Part shown: in pieces, positions 29,503 to 39,145 of the stretch | Position numbering within the stretch: position 1 is the first letter of the stretch | Layout of the letters: each line of letters starts with the position of its first letter | From: an uncultured Maribacter sp. | GTDB lineage: Bacteria; Bacteroidota; Bacteroidia; Flavobacteriales; Flavobacteriaceae | Direction of reading: 5' to 3' | DNA length: 64,000 nucleotides | NCBI GenBank assembly: GCA_947504045.1 | Contig: CANNFY010000002.1 | Coordinates: 434,001-498,000 of the forward strand | Made by a program: the position numbers and the translations under genes | Notes under the pieces: generated by a model | Seen by the model: only the letters and a program-made list of their open reading frames with translations | What the model was told of the DNA's origin: nothing | Databases searched by the model: none

Positions 29503-30591
29503 ATGAGAAAATTAGTACTCCTTTTAACAGCGATTGTTTTAGGTACCTTAAGTACCAACGCAAGTACAACTGATGATAAGGTTGCAGTACGCAATGCTTA
29601 TCAATACAATAACTCTTTTATTTTTGTAGAAAATGGCATTACGTTTTCTGTATTTCCTGATGGTGAATTTGATTTTTATATAGATAACCGTTTAGGAAGA
29701 ACAAACAGTAATGTTACTTTTAATTCTGGTTTTGATTATAGCCCTTATGCTCAGTATGATGATTATGGAGCTGTAATACAAGTAGAAAATGTTCCTGTAT
29801 ATTATGATTATTACGGACGTGTATCTAACATAGGTTCTGTAGATATTGCTTATAGAAACGGAAGAGTATTTAGAGTTGGTGGTATGCATGTTTATTATAA
29901 CCAAAGAGGTATTTTTAATTACCATACTGGGTATATAAATAGATTTAATAGAAACTATATATTTAGACCTTTTCACAGATTATTTTTAAGACCTGCAATT
30001 GGTTTAAGATTAGTATTTAATAAGCCATATAGAAGATATTATAACCCTACTCGTTTTACATTTTATAGTCCTTACAGATATAATAACAGAAGGGCTTATG
30101 CAAAAATAGGTCGTGAACATAGATACAATAATGTTCGTAATACTAGATCTAAAATATATAGAAATGATAAAAGAGTAACTGTACGTTCTAATGCTAATAG
30201 AAATAACAGAAATGTTAATACTAAAAGAACTACAGTACAAAGAGGAAACACAAATAATAAAGGAAGAACTACTGTAACAAAAAGAGAAGTAACTAGAACA
30301 CCTAGAAGTACTACTGTTACACGTACAACTAAAACTTATAAAAAACCTGTTACAAGAACAACAAATAGAACTGTTGCAACAAGAAATAATACCACACAAA
30401 GAAATACTAGAAGCACTGGTGTAAGCACAAGAAGTTCTAATACTAAAAGAACCGTTAACAAAACACCTACAAGAAGTAGAAATACCGTTTCTAGAAGTAC
30501 TAGTTCTAAAAGAGTAACAAAAACAACACCTTCTAGAAGCTCTAGAAGTAACACAAAATCTACTACTACAAGAAGTAGTAAAAGAAAATAA
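29503..30591 (+). CDS. secreted protein with very basic Thr/Arg/Ser-rich tail
   Basis: The 362-residue product has a signal peptide (MRKLVLLLTAIVLGTLSTNAS). A Tyr/Phe/Asn-rich domain covers about residues 25-200 (DGEFDFYIDNRLG, YDYYGRVSNIG, VYYNQRGIFNYHTGYINRF). A strongly basic low-complexity tail of about 160 residues follows, made almost only of Arg, Thr, Ser, Asn and Lys (for example RTTVTKREVTRTPRSTTVTR). I do not know a function. The tail would bind acidic polymers, nucleic acid or LPS. The sigma-54-like promoter and the stand-alone position suggest a stress- or envelope-related protein. Confidence 0.75.
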   Translation: MRKLVLLLTAIVLGTLSTNASTTDDKVAVRNAYQYNNSFIFVENGITFSVFPDGEFDFYIDNRLGRTNSNVTFNSGFDYSPYAQYDDYGAVIQVENVPVYYDYYGRVSNIGSVDIAYRNGRVFRVGGMHVYYNQRGIFNYHTGYINRFNRNYIFRPFHRLFLRPAIGLRLVFNKPYRRYYNPTRFTFYSPYRYNNRRAYAKIGREHRYNNVRNTRSKIYRNDKRVTVRSNANRNNRNVNTKRTTVQRGNTNNKGRTTVTKREVTRTPRSTTVTRTTKTYKKPVTRTTNRTVATRNNTTQRNTRSTGVSTRSSNTKRTVNKTPTRSRNTVSRSTSSKRVTKTTPSRSSRSNTKSTTTRSSKRK

Positions 30592-30612
30592 AATAAGTTT
30601 TTAGGTTGGTTG

Positions 30613-30652
30613 TAAACCCCAAAGTAGATTTATCTACAATGGGGTTTCTTTT
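30613..30652. terminator. bidirectional terminator
   Basis: Stem AAACCCCAAAGTAGA / TCTACAATGGGGTTT with one internal mismatch, followed by a T run, separates the convergent genes ending at 30591 and 30653. Confidence 0.85.
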
Positions 30653-31600
30653 TTATGCATTTTTCCACAACGTATTAATTGCTTTTAAATCTTTTTTCAT
30701 AGCATCATAAACAACTTTTTGGGGTACCGTTATAACACTATTCCCTTTCTCTGCTCCTCCTAAGTCATACTCTAAATGTAAAGAAACCGGAGGCTTAAGA
30801 TTATATTTTTTTAACAATTTAAAATATGCGTCAAAATCTACCATACCCTCTCCTATTGGTACATTAACAAGCTCCCATTTACCATTTACTTGCTTCCACA
30901 AGTAATCTTTTAAAACAATTACTTTTATGTGTTCTTGTAATAGCTGTAAGCCGTTTTCCCAAGACTTTCCTCCCTCTGCCATTGCATGCCTTATATCATA
31001 CTGGGCTCCAAAATATTTTGTATTTACTGTTTCTAAGATTTTCTTCACTTCCCAGTAAGAAGCACCAACTTTGGTTCCTGCATGGTTTTGATAACAACCA
31101 ACAATACCATATTGTTTATTTAGCTCTCCTAATTTTCTAATTTCTTCTGCATAATACATTAAAGATTCTTGCATAGAAACCTCTTTTTTGTATTTAAACC
31201 AATTTGTACGGTAAAATTCTACATCTTGTTCTGCTGCAGCTTTTATAATTGCAACATCTAAAGGGTTAGACACACTCTCTATACTAGTCGTAATCATTTT
31301 ACAAATAGACCCTCCTTTTTTTATTGCCTTTATTGCTTCTGGAAGTACTTTATCTACGTCTTTTGGTAGAACATGACCTTTTGGTCTTACAGTTAAATCT
31401 ACACCTGAAAAACCCATTTCTGCAGCCATGGCTCCAGAAGTTTTATAATCTAAAAACTGAAGATGTTTAGAAAAAATAGAAACATCCAAATTTGTATTTA
31501 AATCTACTACTTTATTAAATACTGTGTTTGCCAAACCTGTAAAAGGTAATGCTCCTGTTGCTAAAGCCGTAAGCTTAACAAAATCTCTTCTTGTTTTCAT
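30653..31600 (-). CDS. exported sugar phosphate isomerase/epimerase-like protein
   Basis: A 315-residue xylose-isomerase-like TIM-barrel protein. The N-terminus (MKTRRDFVKLTALATGALPFTGLA) carries a twin-arginine signal with a short hydrophobic core, so it is likely exported folded through Tat. Barrel motifs include GFSGVDLTVRPKGHVLP, GCYQNHAGTKVG, YDIRHAMAEGG and LHLEYDLGG, with acidic and histidine residues for a divalent metal. Substrate unknown. Monocistronic, between a terminator and the flippase gene. Confidence 0.8.
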   Translation of the reverse strand: MKTRRDFVKLTALATGALPFTGLANTVFNKVVDLNTNLDVSIFSKHLQFLDYKTSGAMAAEMGFSGVDLTVRPKGHVLPKDVDKVLPEAIKAIKKGGSICKMITTSIESVSNPLDVAIIKAAAEQDVEFYRTNWFKYKKEVSMQESLMYYAEEIRKLGELNKQYGIVGCYQNHAGTKVGASYWEVKKILETVNTKYFGAQYDIRHAMAEGGKSWENGLQLLQEHIKVIVLKDYLWKQVNGKWELVNVPIGEGMVDFDAYFKLLKKYNLKPPVSLHLEYDLGGAEKGNSVITVPQKVVYDAMKKDLKAINTLWKNA

Positions 31601-31680
31601 TTTTTAAAAAATTATAATTTTTAAACTGCATGCAAAACTTAATAACAAAAGATAAAAAATACCTACATGCAACAAACAAG

Positions 31681-33144
31681 TTACTTAAATATTTTATTAA
31701 ATACAGAATCTATTAAAACATTTACATCTTTAGAAATATTAAATTTATATAACATTACTATATATAAAATAAGTACCAAACTACTTTTAAATCCTATTGC
31801 TAAAACTGGAGAAAAAGAAAAAGGCACATAATAAAATACAACTCCTAAGATTAGTAATAACGCAAATACTTTTAGTGTTCCAATAGTAAAAGGCTGTATA
31901 TTAAATTTAGCCTGTACATACAAAACCTTTAAAGAATTATATATAAAAAAAGCAGAAAAACTAGCTATAGCAGCCCCTTTTATTCCAAATTCAGGAATTA
32001 ACCAAAAATTAAATCCAACAGCTAACACAGCCAATAAAACTCCTAAAAGTAAAACAGAACGATAATAATCCGAATTAAATAAAATAGAATTGTTATTTCC
32101 TAAAATAGCATCATAAACCTTTGCCAATCCTATCCAAAATATTATAAGAAATCCGTTACTATACGCTTTGGGTAAAAAGGTATACAAATCCTTCATATTT
32201 ATAAGAATTAATAAAAATAATAAGCCCGAAATAATAAAAAGGGTTAAGGAACTTTTCTGGTATAAGTTTTTTAATGCTACATAGTCTTTTTTATTTATAT
32301 AAGTTGCTGTTAATGGGTACGTAATTTGATGCATTGCTCTAGACGGTACAGCTATTGTTGTTGCAATAAATCCTGCAACAGCATAATAAGCAACATTCTC
32401 TATCTCTAAAAAGTTGTTTAACATTACTTTATCTACTTCTAATAATACAATAGCAGTAGAACCTCCTAAAATTATTAAAGCACTATACTTAATTATGTTT
32501 TTTGTAGAATCTGGAAAGCTAAATTTTAATTTAGGCATACGAAGCTTGTAAGCGTAAATCTTCATTATAAGGGTTCTCAAAATATAAAATCCTACTAGGC
32601 CTTTAATAAAAGTATTAATTGTAATTAGGTTTTTCCAAAGCAAAAGCAGAAGAATGGTTTGCCCTACTCTACAGAAAATTTCTTTCATAAAATTACCAAA
32701 AACAGACTTCATGTGTATTTTAGCCCAAGCATAAAAAACCTCAAAATATGCCATTGCCAGACCTGTAAAGAAAATGTACCACACATAATCTTTTACTATT
32801 GGGTTTTTTACCGCTAACAAATTACCTATTGCATCTGTAGCAAAATAACTAACAAATGCTATAGGAAGTATAAAAACCAAAGGAAGAAGGAGCATTAATG
32901 TTAAAAAAGAGTCTTTTGTTTTTTCTTCTTTAAATACGCTATAAAATTTAACTAGTGTATTTGGTACCCCAAAAGCTAAAATAGGCATTAACACAGCCGA
33001 AATAGATAGTATTACCTGGATTAACCCATAATACTCCTCTTTCATAAAACTTGTATATAAAAACAATGTATTTACAGCTCCAATAGCAAAACCAACATAG
33101 GTTACTACTGTATTTCTTAAAGACTGTTTTAATACTATTCCCAT
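31681..33144 (-). CDS. polysaccharide/lipid-linked oligosaccharide flippase (Wzx-like)
   Basis: The 487-residue protein has 12-14 hydrophobic helices and starts MGIVLKQSLRNTVVTYVGFAIGAVNTLFLY, typical of the MATE-like polysaccharide-export (Wzx/MurJ-like) superfamily. It should flip undecaprenyl-linked sugars across the inner membrane. It is the last gene of the three-gene operon YfhO-GT4-flippase, and its ATG overlaps the last base of the GT4 stop. Surface polysaccharide or glycoprotein glycan assembly is the likely role. Confidence 0.85.
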   Translation of the reverse strand: MGIVLKQSLRNTVVTYVGFAIGAVNTLFLYTSFMKEEYYGLIQVILSISAVLMPILAFGVPNTLVKFYSVFKEEKTKDSFLTLMLLLPLVFILPIAFVSYFATDAIGNLLAVKNPIVKDYVWYIFFTGLAMAYFEVFYAWAKIHMKSVFGNFMKEIFCRVGQTILLLLLWKNLITINTFIKGLVGFYILRTLIMKIYAYKLRMPKLKFSFPDSTKNIIKYSALIILGGSTAIVLLEVDKVMLNNFLEIENVAYYAVAGFIATTIAVPSRAMHQITYPLTATYINKKDYVALKNLYQKSSLTLFIISGLLFLLILINMKDLYTFLPKAYSNGFLIIFWIGLAKVYDAILGNNNSILFNSDYYRSVLLLGVLLAVLAVGFNFWLIPEFGIKGAAIASFSAFFIYNSLKVLYVQAKFNIQPFTIGTLKVFALLLILGVVFYYVPFSFSPVLAIGFKSSLVLILYIVMLYKFNISKDVNVLIDSVFNKIFK

Positions 33145-34415
33145 TAAAGATTCTTGGATAATTGTTCGGTTAATGCCTTACGACTATACTTTTCTATACC
33201 TTTAGATGTACATCTTAACTCATTACCAAGATACAAGTTAAACCATTTTATAATAACCTCTTTTATTTTTGCTTTACTTTCATAAGTAAAGGTTTGTCCG
33301 GCATTAAGTTCTTTTATTAAACTCCCAACTTCCCAATTTTTAGGCCCTATACCAAGAATAGGCCTTTTAGCTGCAAAATATTCAAAAACTTTACCTGGTA
33401 TTATTCCTTTTGTATCTTCTGAATCTATTTCTACTAAAAGTAGTATTTGAGATTTTCTCTGAAAAGCAACAGCATCTTTATGTGATAAATACCCTATAAT
33501 GTTAGTATTATCTATAAGGCCATACTTTTTTATATTCTCTAAAACACTATCACTAACAACCCCTACTAATTGCAATCTAAAAAAGTTTTTAAACTGCATA
33601 TTTTCTGTTATTAATTCGGATAATGCTTTCCATAAATTTATAGGATCCCTACCGGATAATAACGACCCAATATGGGCAATTGTAAAGTTAGAATCTAATG
33701 TATTATTTTCTCCTATTTCTATATCGTACCCATTAGTAATTACTTCTATTGGCTTTGGTGTTATTGCTTTAAATTCCTCTTTTGTGGTAGAGCTTGTAAC
33801 AATAATTTTGTCGGCAGTATTTAAAACTTTATATTCTAATTGTTTGTGTTTGTTTTTAGAAGCTTTTGTAAGTTTTAATTTTTTATGATACCCAATTGTT
33901 GTCCATGGATCTCTAAAATCTGAAATCCAATTAATATTCATTTTTTGTTTTAACCCTAAACCAATTAAATGTACACTATGCGGTGGACCTGTAGTAATTA
34001 CAGTTACTATCTTCTCTTTTTTAATTACTTTTTCTAAAAATGTAATAGAAGGTTTAACCCAAAACTTACGTGCGTCCGGAATAAATAAATTACCCCTAAT
34101 CCATAAAAAAGTTTTCTCTAAAAAGGATTGCTTTTGTGTTTTAATTAATCCAGAACTAATTGTTTTTGTCTTTTTGGAAGAAAAAACACTTGCCAATTTA
34201 TATGGCTCAAAAATTGCTTTTTTATAAATAGTAATTCCGTCTGGAATTTCATTTATAAGGCTAGCATCTTCTATAGGGTAATGCGGATTTTCTGGAATAT
34301 AAAGTACTGGTTCTACATTAAAATCTCTTAAATAAGTAATAAATTTAAGCCAACGCTGCACACCTGGACCACCAGCTGGTGGCCAATAATATGCAATTAT
34401 TAGCACCTTTTTCAT
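33144..34415 (-). CDS. family 4 glycosyltransferase
   Basis: The 423-residue GT-B enzyme has the N-terminal AYYWPPAGGPGVQRWLKFITYL loop and a C-terminal donor-binding part with IAHIGSLLSGRDP, NIIGYLSHKDAVAFQRKSQILLLVEI and IPGKVFEYFAAKRPILGIGP (E-x7-E-like region). It transfers an activated sugar onto an unknown acceptor. It overlaps YfhO by four bases (ATGA) and the flippase by one base, so all three are coupled. Confidence 0.87.
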   Translation of the reverse strand: MKKVLIIAYYWPPAGGPGVQRWLKFITYLRDFNVEPVLYIPENPHYPIEDASLINEIPDGITIYKKAIFEPYKLASVFSSKKTKTISSGLIKTQKQSFLEKTFLWIRGNLFIPDARKFWVKPSITFLEKVIKKEKIVTVITTGPPHSVHLIGLGLKQKMNINWISDFRDPWTTIGYHKKLKLTKASKNKHKQLEYKVLNTADKIIVTSSTTKEEFKAITPKPIEVITNGYDIEIGENNTLDSNFTIAHIGSLLSGRDPINLWKALSELITENMQFKNFFRLQLVGVVSDSVLENIKKYGLIDNTNIIGYLSHKDAVAFQRKSQILLLVEIDSEDTKGIIPGKVFEYFAAKRPILGIGPKNWEVGSLIKELNAGQTFTYESKAKIKEVIIKWFNLYLGNELRCTSKGIEKYSRKALTEQLSKNL

Positions 34416-36850
34416 TCCGCTTTTTTCTTTTTTCTAGAACGCCAAAAAGTAAACCCTACCCCTAACAAAATTAAGAATCCTAACAAAGATGAACTTGCCA
34501 AAGCTATTTTACTTCCGTCCTTTACAACTTTAGGTTCAAATTTAAATTCAATTTTATGCTCTCCTTCTGGTATTTTTAAAGCTCGTAAAACATAATTTAC
34601 TTTAAAATGATTTGTTAGTTCTCCATCTATATAAGCATTCCAACCATTTTTATAATACATTTCTGAAAATACAGCTACACCAGCATTGCCATTTTTAGAA
34701 ACGTAGGTTAAATGATTTAATTTATAGTCTACAAGTTGAATAGTTGTGGTAGAATCTGTTTGGTATGTATGTCTATTTATGTTTGGGAAATCTGAAGAAT
34801 TAAAAATAGCTTCATTTTTATTATCTAATGTATCTAAACCTAAAATTTCATCATTGGCTGTACTAACTGGTATAAGTGTTTTTACAAACCAAGCATTGCC
34901 ATTTGCGTCTGGATTTATTGCAGGATAACTTCTTCCTTCTTGATCTTGTTGTACTACATATTTAACATTAAGCATATTTAAAACGCTTACTTTACCTTTA
35001 TAAATATGAAAATCAAACAAGTCTTGAATTCCTGCTGGTTTAGCGGCATGATACCCTCCTATAGATTTATGAAAATAGGAAGTTCTAGCTCCATTTAAGC
35101 CTTCTTGAGGGTCATAAACCCTATAATTTTCTTTGTCTTGCTCTATTTGTTTATCTACTGCAGTTTGCTTAAAAGGCTCTTTCATTTGCCTTTTACTAAC
35201 AAAATCATCTGTATTAACATAGCGTTTATCTACACCTACTAAGTCTACCAGAATTAAAACTCCTAATCCTAATACTAGAATATTTTCTTTTAGTTTACCT
35301 TTTATATACAACCATAAAACAGCTGTAGAAAGTAGCACAAATAAAAGGGAGCGTAAAACATCATTCGTATAAACTGCTTCTCTATCTAATTTAATTAAAG
35401 ACATTAATTCATTACCGTAATTTTGCTCTATAAAAGCATCATCACTACCTGAAAAACTAAACATCCCTTTACATAACAATAAACCTATTAAAATAGAAGC
35501 TACTGTAATTACGGTTATTTTTAAAGCCTTAACTTTTTGATCTTCGGATATTTTATTCTTAAAAAGTTCATTAACTGCTAAAATAGCAAGTGCAGGTGCA
35601 CAAAGCTCTAATATTACTTGTATTGAAGAAACTGCTCTAAACTTATCATACAAAGGAAAATAGTCTATCATAAAATCTGTTAATAGACTAAAATTCTTTC
35701 CCCAAGATAAAATTAAAGACATAATTGTTCCTCCTAGCAACCACCATTTTGCTTTTGATTTTACTATAAACAAACCTAATACAAACAAGAAAAAAACAAC
35801 TGCTCCTATGTATGCTGGTGCTGCAACGCCTGGTTGATCGCCCCAATATAATGGTAGTCTACTAGAAAATTGCGTAGCTTGGGTTCTTGTAATTCCTTGG
35901 TCCGTTAAAAAATTAAAAGTTTTAGAGTCTTCACCTAAATTCTCTCCATTAGAGCCACCAAATAATCTTGGCACAAAAATGTTTAAAGATTCTACAATAC
36001 CATAACTATATTGGGTAATATATTCTTTACTCAGTCCTGTTTTGTTTTGTTTTGGTGTACCATCAGGATTTACCGTAAGTTCCGATTTTCCTCTGGTGCT
36101 CCAATCGGCATATTCTTTGGTTGCCATTAAGCCTGTAGCATTAGTAGCAATACCAAATACAACAGCTAAAAGTAATATTCCTATAGAAATTGCAAAATGC
36201 TTAAACTTCTTTTTACGTATAGCATTTATTAAATAAACAGCTCCCATAATTAATATTAGAAGCATACAATAGTATGTCATTTGGTAATGGTTTGCTCCTA
36301 CTTCCAAAGCCATAGCAATTGCTGTTAGTACAAAACCGCCAATATATTTTTTTCTAAAAACTAAAATAATACCGCCTAATAACATTGGTAAGTAACCAAT
36401 TGCATGGGCTTTTGCATTATGGCCAACACCTAAAATTATAATTAAGTAAGTAGAAAAACCAAAAGCTAGTGCTCCTAAAGCAGCCAACCTATAATCAATT
36501 TTTAAACAACATAAAAGGATATAAAAGCCTAGAAAATAAACAAATAGATAATCTGCAGGGCGTGGTAAAAACCGAATTATATTATCTATTTTTTTTACAT
36601 AATTATGCGGATAATAAGCCCCTAATTGGAAAGTAGGCATGCCTCCAAAAGCACTATTCGTCCAGTATGGTTCATCTCCAGTAACTTTTCTAAAAGTATT
36701 CTGTTCTTTAGCCATACCTGTATACTGTACAATATCTGACTGTTGTATAACTTTTCCTTGCAGTACAGGATTAAAATACAGCAATGCAGCAATTACAAAA
36801 AAAACAAGAACAAAAAAATGTACAAAAATTGCTTTAAAACCTAATTTCAT
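34412..36850 (-). CDS. YfhO family membrane glycosyltransferase-like protein
   Basis: The 812-residue protein has about a dozen predicted membrane helices in the first 530 residues and a long extracytoplasmic domain (YRVYDPQEGLNGARTSYFHKSIGGYHAAK). It ends with EMYYKNGWNAYIDGE, a final helix and a Lys/Arg-rich tail. This is the YfhO family of membrane proteins, which add sugars from lipid carriers to surface polymers in other bacteria. First gene of the glycan operon; a near-consensus box (TATCTTTA) lies just upstream on the minus strand. Confidence 0.85.
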   Translation of the reverse strand: MKLGFKAIFVHFFVLVFFVIAALLYFNPVLQGKVIQQSDIVQYTGMAKEQNTFRKVTGDEPYWTNSAFGGMPTFQLGAYYPHNYVKKIDNIIRFLPRPADYLFVYFLGFYILLCCLKIDYRLAALGALAFGFSTYLIIILGVGHNAKAHAIGYLPMLLGGIILVFRKKYIGGFVLTAIAMALEVGANHYQMTYYCMLLILIMGAVYLINAIRKKKFKHFAISIGILLLAVVFGIATNATGLMATKEYADWSTRGKSELTVNPDGTPKQNKTGLSKEYITQYSYGIVESLNIFVPRLFGGSNGENLGEDSKTFNFLTDQGITRTQATQFSSRLPLYWGDQPGVAAPAYIGAVVFFLFVLGLFIVKSKAKWWLLGGTIMSLILSWGKNFSLLTDFMIDYFPLYDKFRAVSSIQVILELCAPALAILAVNELFKNKISEDQKVKALKITVITVASILIGLLLCKGMFSFSGSDDAFIEQNYGNELMSLIKLDREAVYTNDVLRSLLFVLLSTAVLWLYIKGKLKENILVLGLGVLILVDLVGVDKRYVNTDDFVSKRQMKEPFKQTAVDKQIEQDKENYRVYDPQEGLNGARTSYFHKSIGGYHAAKPAGIQDLFDFHIYKGKVSVLNMLNVKYVVQQDQEGRSYPAINPDANGNAWFVKTLIPVSTANDEILGLDTLDNKNEAIFNSSDFPNINRHTYQTDSTTTIQLVDYKLNHLTYVSKNGNAGVAVFSEMYYKNGWNAYIDGELTNHFKVNYVLRALKIPEGEHKIEFKFEPKVVKDGSKIALASSSLLGFLILLGVGFTFWRSRKKKKAE

Positions 36851-36884
36851 TACAATAAGATAGTCGTTAGTATTGTAAAGATAG

Positions 36885-37148
36885 TTACTCTATCTCTTCA
36901 AAATCTATATATTCCCCAACTTTTTTATTGTCACTCCTTTTTTTGGTAGATTTTTTATTAATTACAACCTCTCCAACGGGCTCTTCTTGCATTGGGTTTT
37001 GTTGTGTAAAACCTCCCATTTTTTCTTTAAAGTGTGCTTCTGTTTTTTTTGCAGCATACCTTAAAATATTAGGGGCAAACCATTTTAATACTATTTTAAA
37101 TAAATAGTAGAACAAAAGAATAATTAAAACTGTCTTTAAAAATGCCAT
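36885..37148 (-). CDS. DUF4834 family small membrane protein
   Basis: The 87-residue protein has one N-terminal membrane helix (FLKTVLIILLFYYLFKIVLKWFAP), then a charged cytoplasmic tail ending KKVGEYIDFEEIE. This matches the DUF4834 family found almost only in Flavobacteriia. Function unknown. It lies 34 bp upstream of yfhO on the same strand and could share its transcription, or be read separately. Confidence 0.85.
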   Translation of the reverse strand: MAFLKTVLIILLFYYLFKIVLKWFAPNILRYAAKKTEAHFKEKMGGFTQQNPMQEEPVGEVVINKKSTKKRSDNKKVGEYIDFEEIE

Positions 37149-37230
37149 TTTTATTTGTGAAATTTTATATCAAAAATACAATTCTAGCGTTGTACTTACT
37201 GAGCAAAAGTCTTAAAATAATACTAAATCC

Positions 37231-38340
37231 ATGACCATGGCACGTTCTTTTGAACAAAAAATTTTAAAAAAAATATTATTTACGCTTCTTTTTGCGGTTC
37301 CTTTTTTAGGAATTTCGCAATATACCAATGTTATAAACTCTAATAGACCAGGGCAATCTGTAAGTGCCTTTGCTGTTGGAAAAAATGTGGTGCAAGCAGA
37401 AGTTGGTTTACTATATGAACAACAAGACCACAGCCTTTTAAATACACAATCTAATATCTGGGGCACCGAATTTTCTTTACGTTATGGTTTACTTTTTGAA
37501 AGGTTAGAAATAAATTGGGAAGGTATATTTCAAAATCAAAATATAACTTTTACAAATACTGGAGCAAAAGATAATTATACCGATTTTTATAGAAACCGTA
37601 TTGGTTTAAAATTTTTGGTTTTTGATCCTTTTATAAACCCTAAAAGAGCTAACCCAAATTTATATAGCTGGAAAGCTAATAATAAATTTCAATGGGACAA
37701 TTTAATACCTGCAATTTCTATTTATGGTGGTGTAAATTATTTATTTGGAGATAACAACCCTTTTTATATTGGCGACCCAAATTTATCTTATAGAGCAATG
37801 GTTGCAACCCAAAGTAGATTAACGCCTAGGTTTGTATTAATTACAAATTTTGCATACGATCGCATTAGCACAGAATTTCCTGAAATGAGCTATATAGTGT
37901 CTCTATCACACGCATTTAGAAACCCTAAATGGAGTGTTTTTATAGAAAACCAAGGTATACAAAGTGATCGTTACTCCGACGTTCTTCTTAGAGGTGGTAT
38001 AGCTCACTTATTAAGTGAAAGATTACAAGCTGACATTAATTTAGGAGCTAGTTTTAAAAATACACCTTCAAGAGTTTTTATTTCTTTAGGAGCTTCATAC
38101 AGATTTGATTTTCATAGTGATCCAGAAATTTCTATTGATGAACAAAAAGCTGGAAAAAATGGAGGAGCTATAAAAAAGAACTCCATGAAAAAGAAACAAA
38201 AAAACAAGGGTTCTGGAGCAGAAGATATAGACCTTGGTCCTTCTAAAAAACAATTAAAAAAGTTAAAAAAAGAGGAAAAGAAGAAAAATAAGAAGGAGAA
38301 AAAGGAGAAAAAAGATAACGACGGAGTAATTGAGTTTTAA
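37231..38340 (+). CDS. outer-membrane transporter-like beta-barrel protein
   Basis: The 369-residue protein has a signal peptide (ILFTLLFAVPFLGISQ) and a beta-rich barrel region (NRPGQSVSAFAVGKNVVQAEVGLLYEQ ... VFISLGASYRFDF). This resembles the MetA-pathway/transporter family (PF13557) that is abundant in Bacteroidota. A 70-residue, very Lys-rich C-terminal tail follows, ending DGVIEF. Two close ATGs exist (37231 and 37237); the first is used here. Substrate unknown. Divergent from DUF4834. Confidence 0.75.
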   Translation: MTMARSFEQKILKKILFTLLFAVPFLGISQYTNVINSNRPGQSVSAFAVGKNVVQAEVGLLYEQQDHSLLNTQSNIWGTEFSLRYGLLFERLEINWEGIFQNQNITFTNTGAKDNYTDFYRNRIGLKFLVFDPFINPKRANPNLYSWKANNKFQWDNLIPAISIYGGVNYLFGDNNPFYIGDPNLSYRAMVATQSRLTPRFVLITNFAYDRISTEFPEMSYIVSLSHAFRNPKWSVFIENQGIQSDRYSDVLLRGGIAHLLSERLQADINLGASFKNTPSRVFISLGASYRFDFHSDPEISIDEQKAGKNGGAIKKNSMKKKQKNKGSGAEDIDLGPSKKQLKKLKKEEKKKNKKEKKEKKDNDGVIEF

Positions 38341-38458
38341 TTTAATGACCTTAACTTAAATTCATTCCAAAGAAGAACATAACTAGTTGTACAATTCAAT
38401 TATCTTTGTTCTTCTATCTATTTTAAATAGATAGGTAATTATTTTAAATCCAAAGTAA

Positions 38459-39070
38459 ATGCCATTTAAAAAACTTCATGCTTCTATAAAAGAAAGCCTA
38501 GAAAGGCTTCAAATAGAATCTGCTAAACCTTTTCAAGAAAAGCTAATTCCTAAAATAAAAAGTGGCACTAATGTTTTTGGCATAGCGCCTAAAGAAAGTG
38601 GAAAAACCACAGCTATGATAATTAATACATTGCAAAAATTGCAATGCAAAGCTGAAGGGGATGCTCCACGTGCAATTGTTATTGTAGAAAATAAAAAAGA
38701 AGCACAAGAATTACATTCTAAATTTTTAGAATTTACAAAATACACAGACCTTAGAGTGTATATGGGCTATGAAGAGCTCCATATAGATATTCAAAAATCT
38801 GAAATTTATATGGGAATTGATATTCTTATAAGCACTCCAAAAAACCTTCATAAATTATTTTTAACGAATGGCTTAAGTGTATCGCAATTAAAAATATTTT
38901 TTGTGGACGATGCCGATTTTTTAATTCAACGCAAAGAAATTAGCTCTTTAACAATTACATCGGAAAGCATAAAAAAATGTCAGTATGTAATTTTAGCCGA
39001 AAACTTAAATCCTAAATTAAATAAGTTAAAAGAGTCTTTCATGGTTAATTCTACTATTGTAAAAATCTAA
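38459..39070 (+). CDS. half-size DEAD-box helicase-like protein
   Basis: The 203-residue protein has a Q-motif-like region (LQIESAKPFQEKLI), Walker A APKESGKT (43-50), motif Ib TPKNL, and a Walker B DDAD at 150-153 where DEAD is expected. It then ends: motif III (SAT) and the complete C-terminal RecA domain with motifs IV-VI are absent. It cannot be a standard processive DEAD-box helicase. It may bind ATP and RNA as a regulator or partner, or be a decayed gene; the intact open frame and normal stop favour a real, domain-limited protein. Confidence 0.75.
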   Translation: MPFKKLHASIKESLERLQIESAKPFQEKLIPKIKSGTNVFGIAPKESGKTTAMIINTLQKLQCKAEGDAPRAIVIVENKKEAQELHSKFLEFTKYTDLRVYMGYEELHIDIQKSEIYMGIDILISTPKNLHKLFLTNGLSVSQLKIFFVDDADFLIQRKEISSLTITSESIKKCQYVILAENLNPKLNKLKESFMVNSTIVKI

Positions 39071-39145
39071 AAACTTGATACAATAAACCTGTTAATACTA
39101 TTGGTTATTTGTACTTTTACACTTAAGTTATTTTAAAGAAATCTC

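Noticed and set aside
30010-30399. Ser/Cys-rich minus-strand frames opposite the basic secreted protein
   Set aside because: Unusual composition arises from AGA/ACT codons read in reverse; no start signals or family match.
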